DNA from: Chara braunii
Taxonomy: Eukaryota; Streptophyta; Charophyceae; Charales; Characeae
Assembly: GCA_003427395.1 (NCBI GenBank)
Contig: BFEA01000103.1
Location: 120,492-184,491 of the forward strand
Length of the DNA: 64,000 bases
Reading direction: 5' to 3'
Positions 34,590 through 46,712 of the stretch are shown one piece after another. The notes under the pieces are model-generated. The model saw nothing but the letters and a program-made list of their open reading frames with translations. It was not told the origin of the DNA and made no database searches. Every line of letters starts with the position of its first letter. The stretch's first letter is position 1. Position numbers and translations under genes: made by a program.

Positions 34590-34740
34590 GCCTAGTTCAG
34601 TGGATACACCCATGAACTATTGAAATACAGACCTACGTTCGAACCCAGATGATGGAACTTGATGAGTAAAATCAAGTATTTCTGACTTATCGGGGCCTGG
34701 TCGGTTTTGCGGTGATATCCCGGGGCCACGGCCTTGTCAA
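34590..34740 (+). mobile_element. tRNA-like (SINE-type) head next to a U6 relic
   Basis: A perfect pol III A box TAGTTCAGTGG (34,593-34,603) and a B box GTTCGAACCCA (34,637-34,647) at typical tRNA spacing, followed by about 95 bp of unknown body running directly into a U6-like sequence. I infer a tRNA-derived SINE or a composite retroposed RNA. With a single copy in the window the family cannot be defined. Confidence 0.5.
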
Positions 34741-34741
34741 A

Positions 34742-34840
34742 GTCCTTCGGGACATCCGTTAAAATTGGAACAAAACGGAGAAGTTAGAGTCGGTCTCTAC
34801 TTAAGGCAGCGGACCCGATGACATCGGGTTGCTTCTCGCC
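34742..34840 (+). pseudogene. U6 snRNA pseudogene
   Basis: GTCCTTCGGGACATCCG, TTAAAATTGGAAC and GGAGAAGTTAG closely follow the U6 5' stem, the AAAATTGGAAC tract and the GAGAAGATTAG tract. The ACAGAGA box is damaged (AAACGGAGA). The 3' half survives only as scattered matches such as GATGACATCG. Confidence 0.75.
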
Positions 34841-37800
34841 GACTCATTATTAAGGCTGAGGTCGACCTATGTTGGTACGTTACCGCACGGTGAAGGACGA
34901 AGGTCAGGGGGAAGACGAAGAGGAGAGACAGGGAATTGAGGATGGCAAGAAAGACATGAAGTTGGCGAAAGGGAAAGAAAGGGTGAGGGCGCTTACGTAG
35001 CTGGCGGCACCATTGATGCGAGATTGGAAGCTACCTATTGGCCGGTGTGTAGCTCGTCGGTCCCGACGCTATATCCTCGTGGTAGTCGAGGTCGAACTCT
35101 GATATCACGGAGAAAGAGGAGAAAGAGAGAGTACTCACATCGTATTGGCGGTGCGGGATGAGCGGAGAGTCGAGCTACAGAGGCAAAGCCACACGGGCTG
35201 GGCCGTCGGGGATAGGGACTTGGCAATGAATCTTGCCATATTCTGGCAGAAGATTCATTCCTATTTTTCTCACTCTATCAAGCGGCCAGCGGGTGCAACA
35301 GAGGAGTGACGTCGGAATTTGTGCAAACCAGTGAACAGGCGAGAGCACGAAAAAGAGAGAGGAAGGTGCATACTTAGCTGCGTAGGGGAGAGGGTGGAAG
35401 GGGGATGTATTGCTCCCGGTTCTAGTTGAGGAGTCGCCCTCGTTTCGTGCCTTTGGGTGAGTAGTGGTGCGCGAGGTCAGGGTCGCGCTGGTCATAGCTA
35501 AGTCGATGTCCCTTATGCTTTCCTCTCCTAGTCCCTCATCGCCGCGATAGTTCCTAGGATAGGTGTGAGGGCGCAACGCTCGTCGTATGCTGCAGTCGGA
35601 TGTGCATGGCGGAGTTCCTAAATGAGGTCTATCCACAACTATAGGTAGGGGCGGTCGTCTTCGTTCCCCTAATCGTCCTCACGAAGTTCGTCGTCTTCAA
35701 TCTCGGTGGTTCCCGTCTTCGCCCCGTGCGCGGGCGCTCGCCTTCTTGTGCGTCGCGACTCCCATCATCATAGCATGTATTGCAGCCGTAGGCATCGAGC
35801 TATCCCGACGTCAGTACTTGGCTGGGATCACGGTCGAGTTCGGAAGGACGCGGAGTACATGTTAAGGTAGGAGGAGGACGGTAAGATAACGAGCAAGCCA
35901 GGCTGCATGCACCTTCCCTATCAGTAGGAGGAGATTCGTTCTCGTTCGACACAGTTAGTGGACCAGATTGTCAGACGTTTTTTATTCTACTCATCGCCTT
36001 CGTGATGGCGTTGACGGGGACCTGAATCTGGCATAAGGAACAAGGTAGATGCACTAGGGGGGGAGAGGGAATTGGAAGGGGGAGATATGCGCCATATCTT
36101 TCTTTTCCTTCGGATCAAACAAAGTGTTGTGGTGAGCGTAATTGACCAGGGAAGGTAGGCAACAACGAGGGAGGTCGAAAGGGAGAATGTCGGGCTTACC
36201 TCGTGGTACTTCATGATCAATCTTAGTTGGTGAGGTAACTAGTCTATGTCACAACTAGGATAAGTTGTACTTGCTGATGTACGACGCTACTTCACTAAGC
36301 ACTAAGCATTCTGTTGAGTTCTTTTTTTTTTTCTTCATTGCTGTTTTGACCTCGCTATGCACTTTCCTGTGCTTTACTGTGTTTTACGGCATCACTGTGC
36401 GTTATAGCACTGCTGTGTGTCTCGAAGGTGAAGTACTGCAGGCTGTATGAGTTTGGTTGACGCCACAACAGTTCTAGCACTGCCAACAGACTACTGTTGA
36501 TTCTGAAGGATCCCATAATTACTGTGTTTTTGCGGCGCTGTTGTGCTTTACTGCATGGCTGTGAAAATTTGACTCCACCACGACTGTTGTACTACTACCG
36601 CTGGTCCCTCTTGACGACAGTAGCTCCGTACTGTATTAGAAAGCGATCGTTTCAGGTTTCTTTATAAATAGCTACCTACTGAAGGTTACTGCTACCAAAC
36701 TTAACCAAACTACAGTGCACTCAAACGCGGGTGTGGAGGCCGGGGTCGTTCCTGAGAGAGTGGCTACCAGTCGGACTGTTGCAACTGCTGTCCCGACAAA
36801 AAACAGTTGTGGGTTATCGAGTTGAGGCCGCCATTGTGTTTTATCGCTAACACTAGGCCTGGAATTGCCGCTCTCTAGGGATGGCTGTCAGGTGTTCCGC
36901 GGCAAGTGTCAGTCACTTCAAAGTATTGCTGTTACCGACTTCTTGATAGTACCTGTGAACTCAATATGCTGATGTTTTAGCAGCACTAGATTATTGATGG
37001 GCGTTCAAAGAACTGTCGTTGGAGGTTGAGTCTGATACTGTGGGCACAGGTACCGTCTGACACATGGGCCACTGCACTTCCGCTGTTTATCTTGCCATGA
37101 CCTGCTGAGGCTGCTGTTTTGGCTGTGAGCTAAAAGGGCTCTAAAGTTAGGTTGTATTTGAGTATTGTGCATTGCTGTGCCACAACTGTGCGACGCCACG
37201 CTCGCTGTTCATTGACCTTGCCGATGCTAAGATTGCCAAGTCTCGAGGAGATTTGAATTGCCGCGTTCTGTTAACTTGGCCATCATTGTGGGGCCCTCAG
37301 GCGATCCAAGATTACAAGGCCCTCTCCCGTGAGTTTGAGAGCACCCCTCTTGTATTTGAGAGACTCAATGACACCTCCTTCTTCCCTTCTTACTCTCAGT
37401 CTAGTATGAGGTTACGAGAGGAAGGCGGCAGGCGGGATTGCAACCCGTAGGTCCGCATCAAGACCTTGTGGGAGGTCCACCCACCGATTGCGGGAGCTCT
37501 GCCGGAACCCAGGCGTGGTTATGGAGGCAGGAAACTTCAGGCATAAACTTCGTCTGACGCGTGAGATCCTATCCCCTAATTGTTATTCCCTTGGGTATCT
37601 AAATATAACTATGAGAGATTATTACCTTTTTTTTTTTATGTATGTTAGGACATGCTTATGAAAGGTTAAATAAACAAGTATATGTGGAAAGTCAGATACT
37701 TTGAGCGAATTCAGGCAAAATGAATTGGGGGAAGGTAGGAGAAAGGTGTTTTGCATGCGTTTGACCAGGTCAAACCAAGGTTGGGCCCCTTCGGGTTGAC

Positions 37801-37859
37801 GTGGGCCCAATGCTATGTTTTATTGATGTTTGTTGGGCTATGTGAATGACTTCTATGGC
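34841..37859. other. No gene recognised
   Basis: Three kilobases with ORFs up to 153 codons (35,175-35,636, minus) but no recognisable domain. 36,300-37,200 is enriched in degenerate CACTGCTGTG / TGTGTTTTAC-type words, possibly an old minisatellite. A poly-T run lies at 36,321-36,331 and another at 37,626-37,637. Confidence 0.45.
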
Positions 37860-38086
37860 TGGTCCTACCCGGATAGGATGGATCAGTCACTGTTTCTTTT
37901 GAGGGTTTCTGAAAAGGAGGACGGGTATCCTGGGTAGGGAAGGCTCAAATTCCTGATGTTTATTTTAATGAGTTGAGGTGCATGTTTTTTCTCAGGGAAC
38001 AAAGGCATAAGACTAAGCGTACCCTAGGGTTAGGGCGGCTTAGCCATAAACCATGAATTAACTGGTCAACCCGAGTATAAAACCTG

Positions 38087-38119
<33 letters not shown>

Positions 38120-38875
38120 ACTTATACTTCAGACAGACCGGGCACCCTCGGTAGGGAAAGCCATGCAATAAGTCAGGTAAAACATAAGAAGAAAAAGAAA
38201 TAAATGAAGAATAGATAGAAGGTAACTAGGCAGATTGAACGTACCCTAGGGTTAGGGCGGTTCAGTTGTACGCTCATGATAACATTAAGGAGCAGAGAGT
38301 TAGTATAAACCTGTTTTTATTTTCCCTTCTAAACATGAGGGCGGATCGGAAGTTCCATTAGTTGGAAAAGTCCGATCGATTGCCTAACAAGAGAAGGAAA
38401 TACATAAAGTTTGTGTAAGTATTCGTGTCATATTAACTATCGTATGGCTGATTAGGCGTACCCTAGGGTTAGGACGCCCTAGTGATATGCTTTTGTTGTT
38501 GTTGTAATGTAAGTTGGACGTACCCTAGGGTTAGGACGGTCTTACTTTTTATCGTTTGTACTTATGTTCAGGCAAGTTAGGCCTACCCTGGGTAGGGATG
38601 GTCTAATGTTATGCCATGTGTAACCTTGTTTAAGGCAGCCGGAGCACACCCTAGGGTTAGGGCAGCCCAATCCTATGCTTCATGTCGTCAATTAGGCAGA
38701 AGTCAGACGTACCCTAGGGTTAGGGCGGTCTGGTCATATGCATTATGTATACAGTTCGTGTTATGTTGGGCATACCCTAGGGTTAGGGCAGTCCAGATGT
38801 GCGTACCCTATCTGTTATTTAGGCAGGTCAAGCATACCCTTTAATTAGGGTGAGTCTGGTCGTATGCCATAGGAA
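37860..38875. repeat. Satellite with telomere-like CCCTAGGGTTAGGG core
   Basis: The core GTACCCTAGGGTTAGGGCGG, or a close variant, recurs at about 38,019, 38,241, 38,458, 38,519, 38,648, 38,709, 38,771 and (degenerate) 38,831. Weaker relatives lie at 37,862, 37,925, 38,144 and 38,583. In the right half the period is about 61 bp, with the intervals sharing TCATATGC-like sequence and TTAGGCAG; to the left the spacing is larger and irregular. The ORF at 38,611-38,844 with repeated PRVRAV is just this satellite translated. Confidence 0.85.
38085..38118. repeat. (TA)n microsatellite
   Basis: AT/TA alternation with one TTT interruption, inside the satellite region. Confidence 0.95.
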
Positions 38876-39029
38876 AGGGGGACTTAAAGGGAAAAAAAAC
38901 TTAGAGATGTAACGAACTACTTGGACCAAACTGATGTGGGACTGTGAGAGATGTTTATTTATGCATGTTTGTGGGTTCTCATTCTAGGGCGTCTTTTCGA
39001 TAGGTTAGCTGCTTAGATGCTCGCTACGT

Positions 39030-42000
39030 TGTAGGGCCAAACCCCGGTAGACATTTGAGCCTTAGTCGATCCCACTGCGGTTCCCAGTTGGCTCGGCCCG
39101 CCCACGCTCACGCTCAGGGCGCGGGCCGTTTGTCCCGAAGTCACCCCCACCTAGTGCTTTGAGATGGATGGGGGTGGGCCATTGCGCGAGAGAGCGTTGA
39201 CATTGGGGATGTAGCTTAGCCCTCACGCCGGGTGGTAGTCTCGCTGGTCATTCCGCAACGCTGATTTTTTTTGTTTCATAGTTATGTTCTCATGCAATTG
39301 CTCCTTCCAATACGCAGGCAGTCCAAGGGCTCTTTGAGTGTTTCTCTTCTCTTGTGCGCAGGCTAAGCGTCATCCTTAGACCGCGTACCATTTCCCTAAG
39401 CATTGTGGCTATATGGCGTCCTCGGGGTGCGGTGAAGTCGTCCTCCCCCTCGCCTCTACTCATCCATTGAATCTCACCATTCGCTTTCAACCTTATTGAA
39501 GCAGACCCCTTAGTCTTTTCGGGGCCTTTATATGTGTGCACACACAACATCTCATTTTCCTCGGTACGATTGCACTTTCCATTACACTCCAAGTCTCAAG
39601 CGCAAAAGTCATTTCCATGGGTTGACTCTATGCCAAGGGTCCCGTAGCCCCTTTGTCCCTCTTCCCTTTCCCTCTTGGTGCCCAGTTCCTCCCGGCCCTA
39701 TCCCGCTCAAGGTATCCTTTGCCATCACTCACCTGCACAATCCCATACAAAGCAAATACAATCCCCCGTTGGGGGTGAACATATAGCCCTTCCCACATGC
39801 CCACCTTTTCGAACTCTTTGGCTGTTCTTTGTTCCCTTTTCTTTACTCAATCATCCCATCCTCTTCTCATATTCATGTAGTCGGAAAAATGGTTGAGTCA
39901 AACTGACCTTGCTTAATATTTCACTTTCTCTGGATCTCGTCATTTTCTTACTTTCCCGACGTCCTTTTCGTTTGCCTTCTTGGTGGCACAAGGGACCGAC
40001 TACCCTCCCCTCGCCCTCTTTCTCCACCAAGTGAGGTCTGATCTCTTCTTACCGTTCGCACCCTTGTTGGTTCCTTGATGATGGTGTCTCATCGGTGAAG
40101 CTTCCACTCCTTGCACAATCCCCTCTTGGCTATGGCTTCCTTCTTCTCCAAGCCCCTCTCTCCTCCTTCCTTACTTTCTCTCAGGCTATGGCAAGCTTTC
40201 TCAGCTACGGCTCTAGAGTCCTCCCCTCTAGGAGGGCTAATGGGATTCCTCCTAGCCTTTCCTTCTCTCCTACACTCAGAGGGGATATGGCGGATCACCT
40301 CCCAAGTGTCTCTCCCACCATCACTATCCTCTAGAGTCCTTTCTACTTCCTCCTAGTTTCCTCTAATGTTTCCTACTAACATGGACTCCTCTCTCCTCAC
40401 TCCAAGTGCAAAGGTGCTCATGTGAGCTCACTTAGGCAGCATGGGCACTCCTCATGCAAATGTGAGAGTGGCGGACTGCTTCTTCAGCTTATATAGGCTG
40501 AAACCAGCAGTCCGGCCAGCCCATAAGCCTCTCCAAGTGCCTTGGGGTGAACCGAGGTACCCCCAAGGCCAAATTCCACCATTAGACCCTTCTGGAGGTA
40601 TCTGGGCTTCACTTTGGCCAGGTACATGCAGTCAGAGTGGCCGGTACCAACTCGGATTGCCTCTCAGCCTACTCCGGCCTTCTTTTTGCTTCACAAAGGC
40701 TGCCCCCTTGGGTCCTAATGCCCAAGGGGCAATTTTACTTGAAAGAAAAAGGCCTTGTGAGCCTTTTTCTCGATTTTTTCAAGTTTCGGCCTCCCTTGGG
40801 TAGGCCTGAGCATTTTTCTATGTGGCGGCATATTTTCAGCCTTGGATCTGGCTGAGTTCCAAGACCAGCAATAATCCGTGCTACCCCCTAGTAGCCCTTG
40901 CTCCAATTTTGAGCCCCTAAGTTCACTTTTTCAATTTTTGGTGCATCTGGCTCTCTTTTTGGGCCAAATGCACAGTTTTGTCCCTTTCCTTCTTTTCTTT
41001 CTTTCCATTTTGGGTTGCCAACTCATTTCACAGTTAGCCGTTTTGAGCTGGCCCACAAAAAATGGCTAGTTCCTCTCCACCATGAGATTTGATATCAGAT
41101 TCATGGTCCAAAAGAAAACCGGCCACTTCCTTTTATCATTTTCTCTCATTTTTTGTTTTTTAATTCAGATTTTATTGAGATATGGCCCCAAGGGCCATAT
41201 CTCTACAATCCGGATTGCCCTCCCTCATTCTAGGAGGGATGAGGTCACAATTGGGACTCGACAGTCCCTAGTGTGCCGATCCTAATGGGCCGGCACACTC
41301 TCCTCCACTCTTTTCTCCCCTTTTGTCTCATTTTCCCTCATTTTTCTCTCATTTTTCTTTCTTTTTCTTTTATTTCAGTTGTGACAAGTGTCAAACTGTT
41401 GTGCACCCTCCTTCTAGGCCCTAAGGCCTCATTCAAGGTCAGGTTCATGACTGTTACTTGGCCGTTACATCTCGGATTCCAACAATGGTACCCCCATGCT
41501 CCTAGAGGGCTCCACTTTGCTCCCGTTTGCCCAATTTTGAACCCCTTTTGCTCCGATTTTCTAAGGACAGCCTTTTTCTCATGTTGAGCCTCTTGAGGCT
41601 CTATTTTCTCATGCCTAGCTAGTCCGAGATATCTCGGACTGCTGGGCAGCCCTTCCAACACTATTATTTTGCTTTCTTTTCTCCTCATGGCTCTCCTACT
41701 TGCCCCCACTAGTGCACTAGTGGTGCGAATATTTTCCACCGTCTAGATCCTTTATCTCGACGGTGTCGTTTGTTTGCACAATTATTCCTTGTGCTTGCTC
41801 ATGGTCCCATTGGGACATCCCAAGTTCCCGCCACTTTCCTCCATGCTAGTTCCATTTTCTTGTCCCGCCGGCGGTTCCATTGACGCATGTCCCGTTTTCC
41901 GATTTTTGTTATTTGGACCCACTTGGCCCCCGACAACATTCCGGACGGTGTTCCATTTTTAGTTTTGGGGCCCCTTGCCCTTGGTGGTCCCATCATCTGT

Positions 42001-43775
42001 ACATGTGTGCTGATTTTTTTTTTCTAGACCGTGAGATCTCATCTCACGGTTGCCGTTTACCGTCTTTACTTTCCCCATGCCGAAATTGCTCCTTTCTAGC
42101 CTTCCGGGTTTTCCGTGGCTCATTTTTCCTTAGCCTAGGCATCCCCATGCAGTCCATTGCAACTCGGACTGCAATGGGGGTCAATTCTCTAACCCCAATG
42201 CCCCACAACTAGCCCTTACTCAAAAGTAAAAGAAACGGTCAACTCCCAATTGCATCCGGACTTGATTTTGGCTCCGGATGCACCTAAAACATGTGTTTCT
42301 CCTCATGCATACAATCCGTTTTATTCCGGTTGCATGAGGCCTTGATTTTCTTTGATTTTCTCTGCAAAAATAAAAGAAAATCCAAGTCCTTTGTAACCGC
42401 CATATTCTAGATTGAATCTGGTCACGGACGAATCTCCCCAAGTGACCGTTTTTTACCGTTAAGGTCTTTTTCTCTTTTCTTTTCATTTATTTTCTTTTCT
42501 TTTTCTTTTCTTTTATTTTCCTCCTTTCTTGGACAGTAGGGACCTGCCAGTCCCTACTTGTGGCAGTCCCTACTGACGTCCAACTCACCCACTCCCTCTC
42601 ACTCTTTTTGTTTTATTCTCCCACATTTTCTTTTCTTTTCTCGCTTTTTTCTAGCATGCCAAGTGTCAAGTGGTCGTTAAGGCCCTTTTCTAACCTCTTC
42701 CTCTTAGTTTTGGCCCTTCCTATGCCCAAAGTGTAGTCCGTTATATCTCGGACTGCAGTAATGGCCTTCTCATGCCCATGGGAGTTTCCCTTTACTCCTA
42801 TTTTCCTCCCATAGTGGCCCCCACACTCCGAGTTTCTCCCGGAGGGCCATTTTTCACATGGAGTCTCTTTTGACTCCAATTTCTTGAGGGAGGTTGATCC
42901 GAGATTTTTCGGATTGTTTCCATGACTCCCACCTCAAGTTTCTTTACCTTTTCTTTTCTTTTCGACCTTCCCATTTGCTATCGCTAGTGCTTGCACTAGT
43001 GGTGCTGATATTTTTGGCCGTCAAGATCTCGATCTTGACGGTGCACCTTGCCTTTATTATTTTTCCTCATGAGGTGCCGCCATTTCTTCTTGGGACTTTC
43101 ACATGTCCCCGCCACTTGTCCCGTTGGTGGCCCCCGACACTTAGTCCCGCCGGTGGTCACCGACACTTAGTCTCGCCGGTGGTCACCGACACTTAGTCCC
43201 GCCGGCGGTCCCCGACACATTTCACCCCGGAAACTATGATTTTTACTTAGTCCCACGTGGCCCCGGGTGCCTTTTCTCGAGGTGTCCCACGTTCCTTGGA
43301 CGTTTTGCCGCCCCATGGTGACCCCTTTCCCTTGCCTTTTCTTGTGCCTTGCGCACGCTGGTCTCTTTAGTCGCGGGTCTCTACCCCGAGGCTCCCGTAG
43401 GTGGCCCCCATGTTGACCCCTCGTTCTCTATCTTCCCGCGGCCTCTTAGTCGCCCGTCCCTTGACTCCCTCATTCCTTTATCACTGCCGTGCTGCGTTTG
43501 CTGGTTCAGGGACCCTTTGGCCTTAGTCTCATTCCAACGACCCTCCCGACCTCATGCTATGTTCTATGTGGCCCTGTTCTTGCACTCTCTTGCTTGCCGT
43601 CGCTAGTTCTTTCCTCCTGTGGTTCTCTCCTCAGCGCATTACTCCCTCCTGCGGCCTAATCCTTTGTCTTTTCTCTCTCCTGCCTCCTCACTCCAGATTT
43701 CTCTGTTGTGCACAATTCGTCCATATTCAATCTCTCGAGTGATGAGAAGTTATTCGGGACCCACGAGTCCCGACA
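39030..43775 (-). repeat. 3' LTR (4,746 bp)
   Basis: Left LTR, longer than its partner. It contains about 1.9 kb (about 41,087-43,003) and a further ~80 bp (43,045-43,125) that are missing from the right LTR. The extra part holds diverged internal duplications: GCACTAGTGGTG...TCTCGACGGTG at about 41,713-41,766 and GCACTAGTGGTG...CTTGACGGTGCACC at 42,989-43,047, plus related TATCTCGGACTGC tracts at 41,630 and 42,745. It also has a 26-bp tandem array (CTTAGTCCCGCCGGTGGTCA..., 43,120-43,215). ORFs in it are not conserved as proteins. Confidence 0.92.
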
Positions 43776-43796
43776 CATTCCCCCCACTCATTCGCG
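43776..43796 (-). promoter_or_regulatory. Polypurine tract
   Basis: On the minus strand GAGTGGGGGGAATG lies directly before the TGTCGGGAC start of the 3' LTR, the expected place for the plus-strand primer. This also confirms the element's orientation. Confidence 0.8.
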
Positions 43797-44389
43797 ATGT
43801 CCTCATCGTGCACCAATCTCTTGTCAGCGGGTTTTGGAGGGATAAACGGGGGAGGAGGATGAGATGTTATGGATAGTTAGTTTGCCAGGGTCCGTTTTGT
43901 CTTTTCTTGTTCCTTTCTCGGATTTTTCTAGGCTTCAACTCTTGGGCCCTTTTGTCTCGTTCATCACCCTCAGAGCATCAAACCCCTTTCGTCTCGTTCA
44001 TCACCCTCAGAGCATCAAAACCGTTTTTTTCTCGTTCACCACCCTCATAGCATCAATCCTTCTTTCAACTCCCTTTTTCTTGCGGCCCCTGCTTCTCCCC
44101 GAGCCTTGCCATCCCAGGTGCCCTTTGGTTGATCCTCCTTCCATCCCTTGTCAACCAGACCTCTTTTCCGGCTTCCGTCACCCTTAATGCCTTTTCTACT
44201 TGGCTCTTCGGCCCGTGCAATCCATATCTCCCGTCATTCTTTCCTCAATCTCACGCTTTGCCAATTCACACGTATTTTTCCTGTGTTATTTTGCCCTGTT
44301 TTCTCTAGCCCTGCCAATTCCGCATGCATATCACCCCCATTCTCAAAATCCGCATTACTTAGTCCGTTCCATACGCATCCTTCTTCCGG

Positions 44390-45005
44390 TATCTCGTTAG
44401 GCCTCGCTCAAACTCATGCAAAAATCCATTACACATATATGACTTTTCTGGGCCTCTTGCCAGTCCTTTCCTTAAGCCTGTGCAAACCCAATTACCCATA
44501 TGTTTCTCTTCTGAATGTCTTGCCAGACCTTCTCTCAAGCCCGCGCAAGGTCAATTACTCATCCATTTCTCTTCTAGCCATCTTGTCAGGCCTTTTCTCA
44601 AGACCATGCAAAGTCAATTACTCATCCATCTCTTTCTTCTGGACATCTTGCCGGACCTTTTCTCAAGCCTGCGCAAAGTCAATTACTCATCCATTTCTTT
44701 CTTCTGGACATTTTGCCAGACCTTTTATCAAGCCTACGCAAATTCAATTACTCATCCATTTCTTTCTTCTGGACATCTTGCTAGACCTTTTCTCAAGCCT
44801 GCGCAAAATGAATTACACAATTTCTTGAGGTCGTGGTAACCTTCTCTCTTGCACGTTTTTTCATCGGTAGATGGCACACCTTGACATCTTGTCAGGCCTT
44901 TTCTCAAGCCTACGCAAAGTCAATTACTCATCCATTTCTTTCTTCTGGACATCTTGCCAAACCTTTTCTCACGCCTGCGCAAAGTCAATTACACAATTTC
45001 TTGAG
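44390..45005. repeat. ~63-bp tandem array in 3' UTR
   Basis: About nine units of the type GACCTTTTCTCAAGCCTGCG / CAAAGTCAATTACTCATCCA / TTTCTTTCTTCTGGACATCTTGCC. The left ones are diverged, the right ones close. A segment TGGTAACCTTCTCTCTTGCA, after ATTACACAATTTCTTGAG, interrupts the array at 44,820 and recurs at 45,012, which shows a higher-order duplication. Confidence 0.9.
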
Positions 45006-46472
45006 TTCATGGTAACCTTCTCTCTTGCACGCTTTTTCATCGGTAGATGACACACCTTCCCCTCACTCAAAATGCGATGTCCCCATCGCACGACCAGTTC
45101 TCACTCGGGGGTATGCAGACCTTGGCCCACCAACGAGTAGACGGATGCCGGCCCATCAGTCCCAAAAAGGAAAGGTGATCAGTCCTCCCCCTGCTGATAA
45201 CTCACCTCATCCTCTACTCCGTCCGACCTCTTGCTGCTTACGAGACGGACGTCATCACTGAGGTACCTCCTCACATCTGGCAGGTAGGTCCAGTCCAAAC
45301 CTCCCAGGACCCCGTCTTGCCGTAAGGGTTTTCTCGCGAATCGTTCCTCCCGAGTGGTGTTTTCTTGGATCCGGCCTCTTTCTTTCAAGAGAGTTGGGGC
45401 TCTCTATTGGTTTGCGAGTGTAGTTACGAAGACCTTGCGGTTAGTCCCGGAACAGTTATAATGATCCGGCAGGGCGATGTCACTCTCTCTGTGGTGGTCG
45501 CGACTTCCACCCGGTACCACGTCTGACTCCTCCTTCTGGACGGTGCTGCTCAACTTAATGCGAGCAACCGTGGTCCATTCCAAACGGTCGTGCCGCCTCT
45601 CTACGTCATGACGTCTTGTTGGGGAAAAAAAATGAGACTTAGAAAAAGAATGGCTCTCTCGCTCGTTTGGCTCCACGCCCTTGACGTTTAGGTTCTCAAC
45701 ATGAGGCGCAATTTGAACTCCCCGACTAGAGCTCGTTGTCGGAGTTAGTTCCGGACGTCCAGCATCAATCAAAGAGAAAGGTGCTTCGGTCCTTCAACCC
45801 TTATCCCTTCTCATAGGGAGTGGGTCGCGCTGGGAATTTCCCTTGACGGGTAGAGGTGCTAGGGTCGCGATGCATGCACCGCTGTCCCCGTCCAGTTGAG
45901 ACCTGAGACTAGAAAAAAGAAAACTCCATGTCTTGCTATTTCCATGGTCGGCCCGACGACCTTACATCAAGTTGCCTAGGGTCCCCTGACTTATGCAATG
46001 CAATATCCAATCCTCAAACACTCAATCCAATGCTATTTCCAAGGCTGATTCTCATGGCTGACCCGATAGCCTCTCATCAACAAGGCCACCCCTTGTGGCC
46101 GCTCTGGCGGTCGCTTTCTCAATAGCCATCTTTCCAAGTGCCAACCCATCGGCCCATCTTCAATCCTCAATCTTCACATTCCCTACTATCCATTCCTTAT
46201 GACCGTCCCAACGATCTATGCCCTTCTCGACTTAAGACTCAGCCTTCCTTATCCTGCCCTTCTCTTTTCAAAGCATTATTCCCTTTCATCCAACCTTATG
46301 GTTATTTCAATGACCGACTCACCGGCCCTTTTCATCTCTCATTGCTCATTCCAGCTCGTCCTTCTCAATCAACCTTTCTCAATCAACCTTTCTCAATCAA
46401 CTTTTCTCAATCAATTATGCAGGGGACCCTAACGCCTATTTCAAAAGAAATGACCCTTGTCAGGAGCCATTT

Positions 46473-46712
46473 CCGAACAACCTGGTTAGGGTCGTTTTTT
46501 TCCATTTTCAAATCGAACAGCCTGGTTAGGGCCATTCCTTTCCATTCTCAAGTCGAACAGACTGGTTAGGGTCATTCCTTTCCATTCTCAAGTCGAACAG
46601 CCTGGTTAGGGTCATTCCTTTCCATTCTCAAGTCGAACAGCCTGGTTAGGGTCATTCCTTTCCGTTCTCAAGTCGAACAGCCTGGTTAGGGTCATTCCTT
46701 TCCATTCTCAAT
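46473..46712. repeat. 40-bp tandem array in 3' UTR
   Basis: Just under six units with an exact 40-bp period (unit starts 46,491, 46,531, 46,571, 46,611, 46,651 and 46,691) of the type GTCATTCCTTTCCATTCTCA / AGTCGAACAGCCTGGTTAGG. The units are nearly identical, so the amplification is recent. Confidence 0.97.

Noticed and set aside
35045-35105. tRNA-like GTAGCTCGTCGG ... GGTCGAACTC
   Set aside because: A box has a mismatch at an invariant position, B box is imperfect, and no cloverleaf stems form. Chance is likely.
38611-38844. 77-codon ORF with repeated PRVRAV, suggesting a repeat protein
   Set aside because: It is the ~61-bp satellite read in frame. The periodicity is at DNA level and the frame is lost in the flanking units.
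39030-43775. Possible genes in the left LTR (ORFs of 85-133 codons)
   Set aside because: Not maintained against the right LTR beyond what shared DNA identity explains. No motifs.
44148-44839. 226- and 119-codon plus-strand ORFs with repeated FSSLRKVNYSSISF-like units
   Set aside because: They are the 63-bp array (a multiple of three) in the 3' UTR of a minus-strand element, so the open frame follows from the repeat.
44390-46712. CRISPR-like arrays
   Set aside because: The repeats are contiguous without unique spacers, and the context is a eukaryotic retrotransposon UTR.
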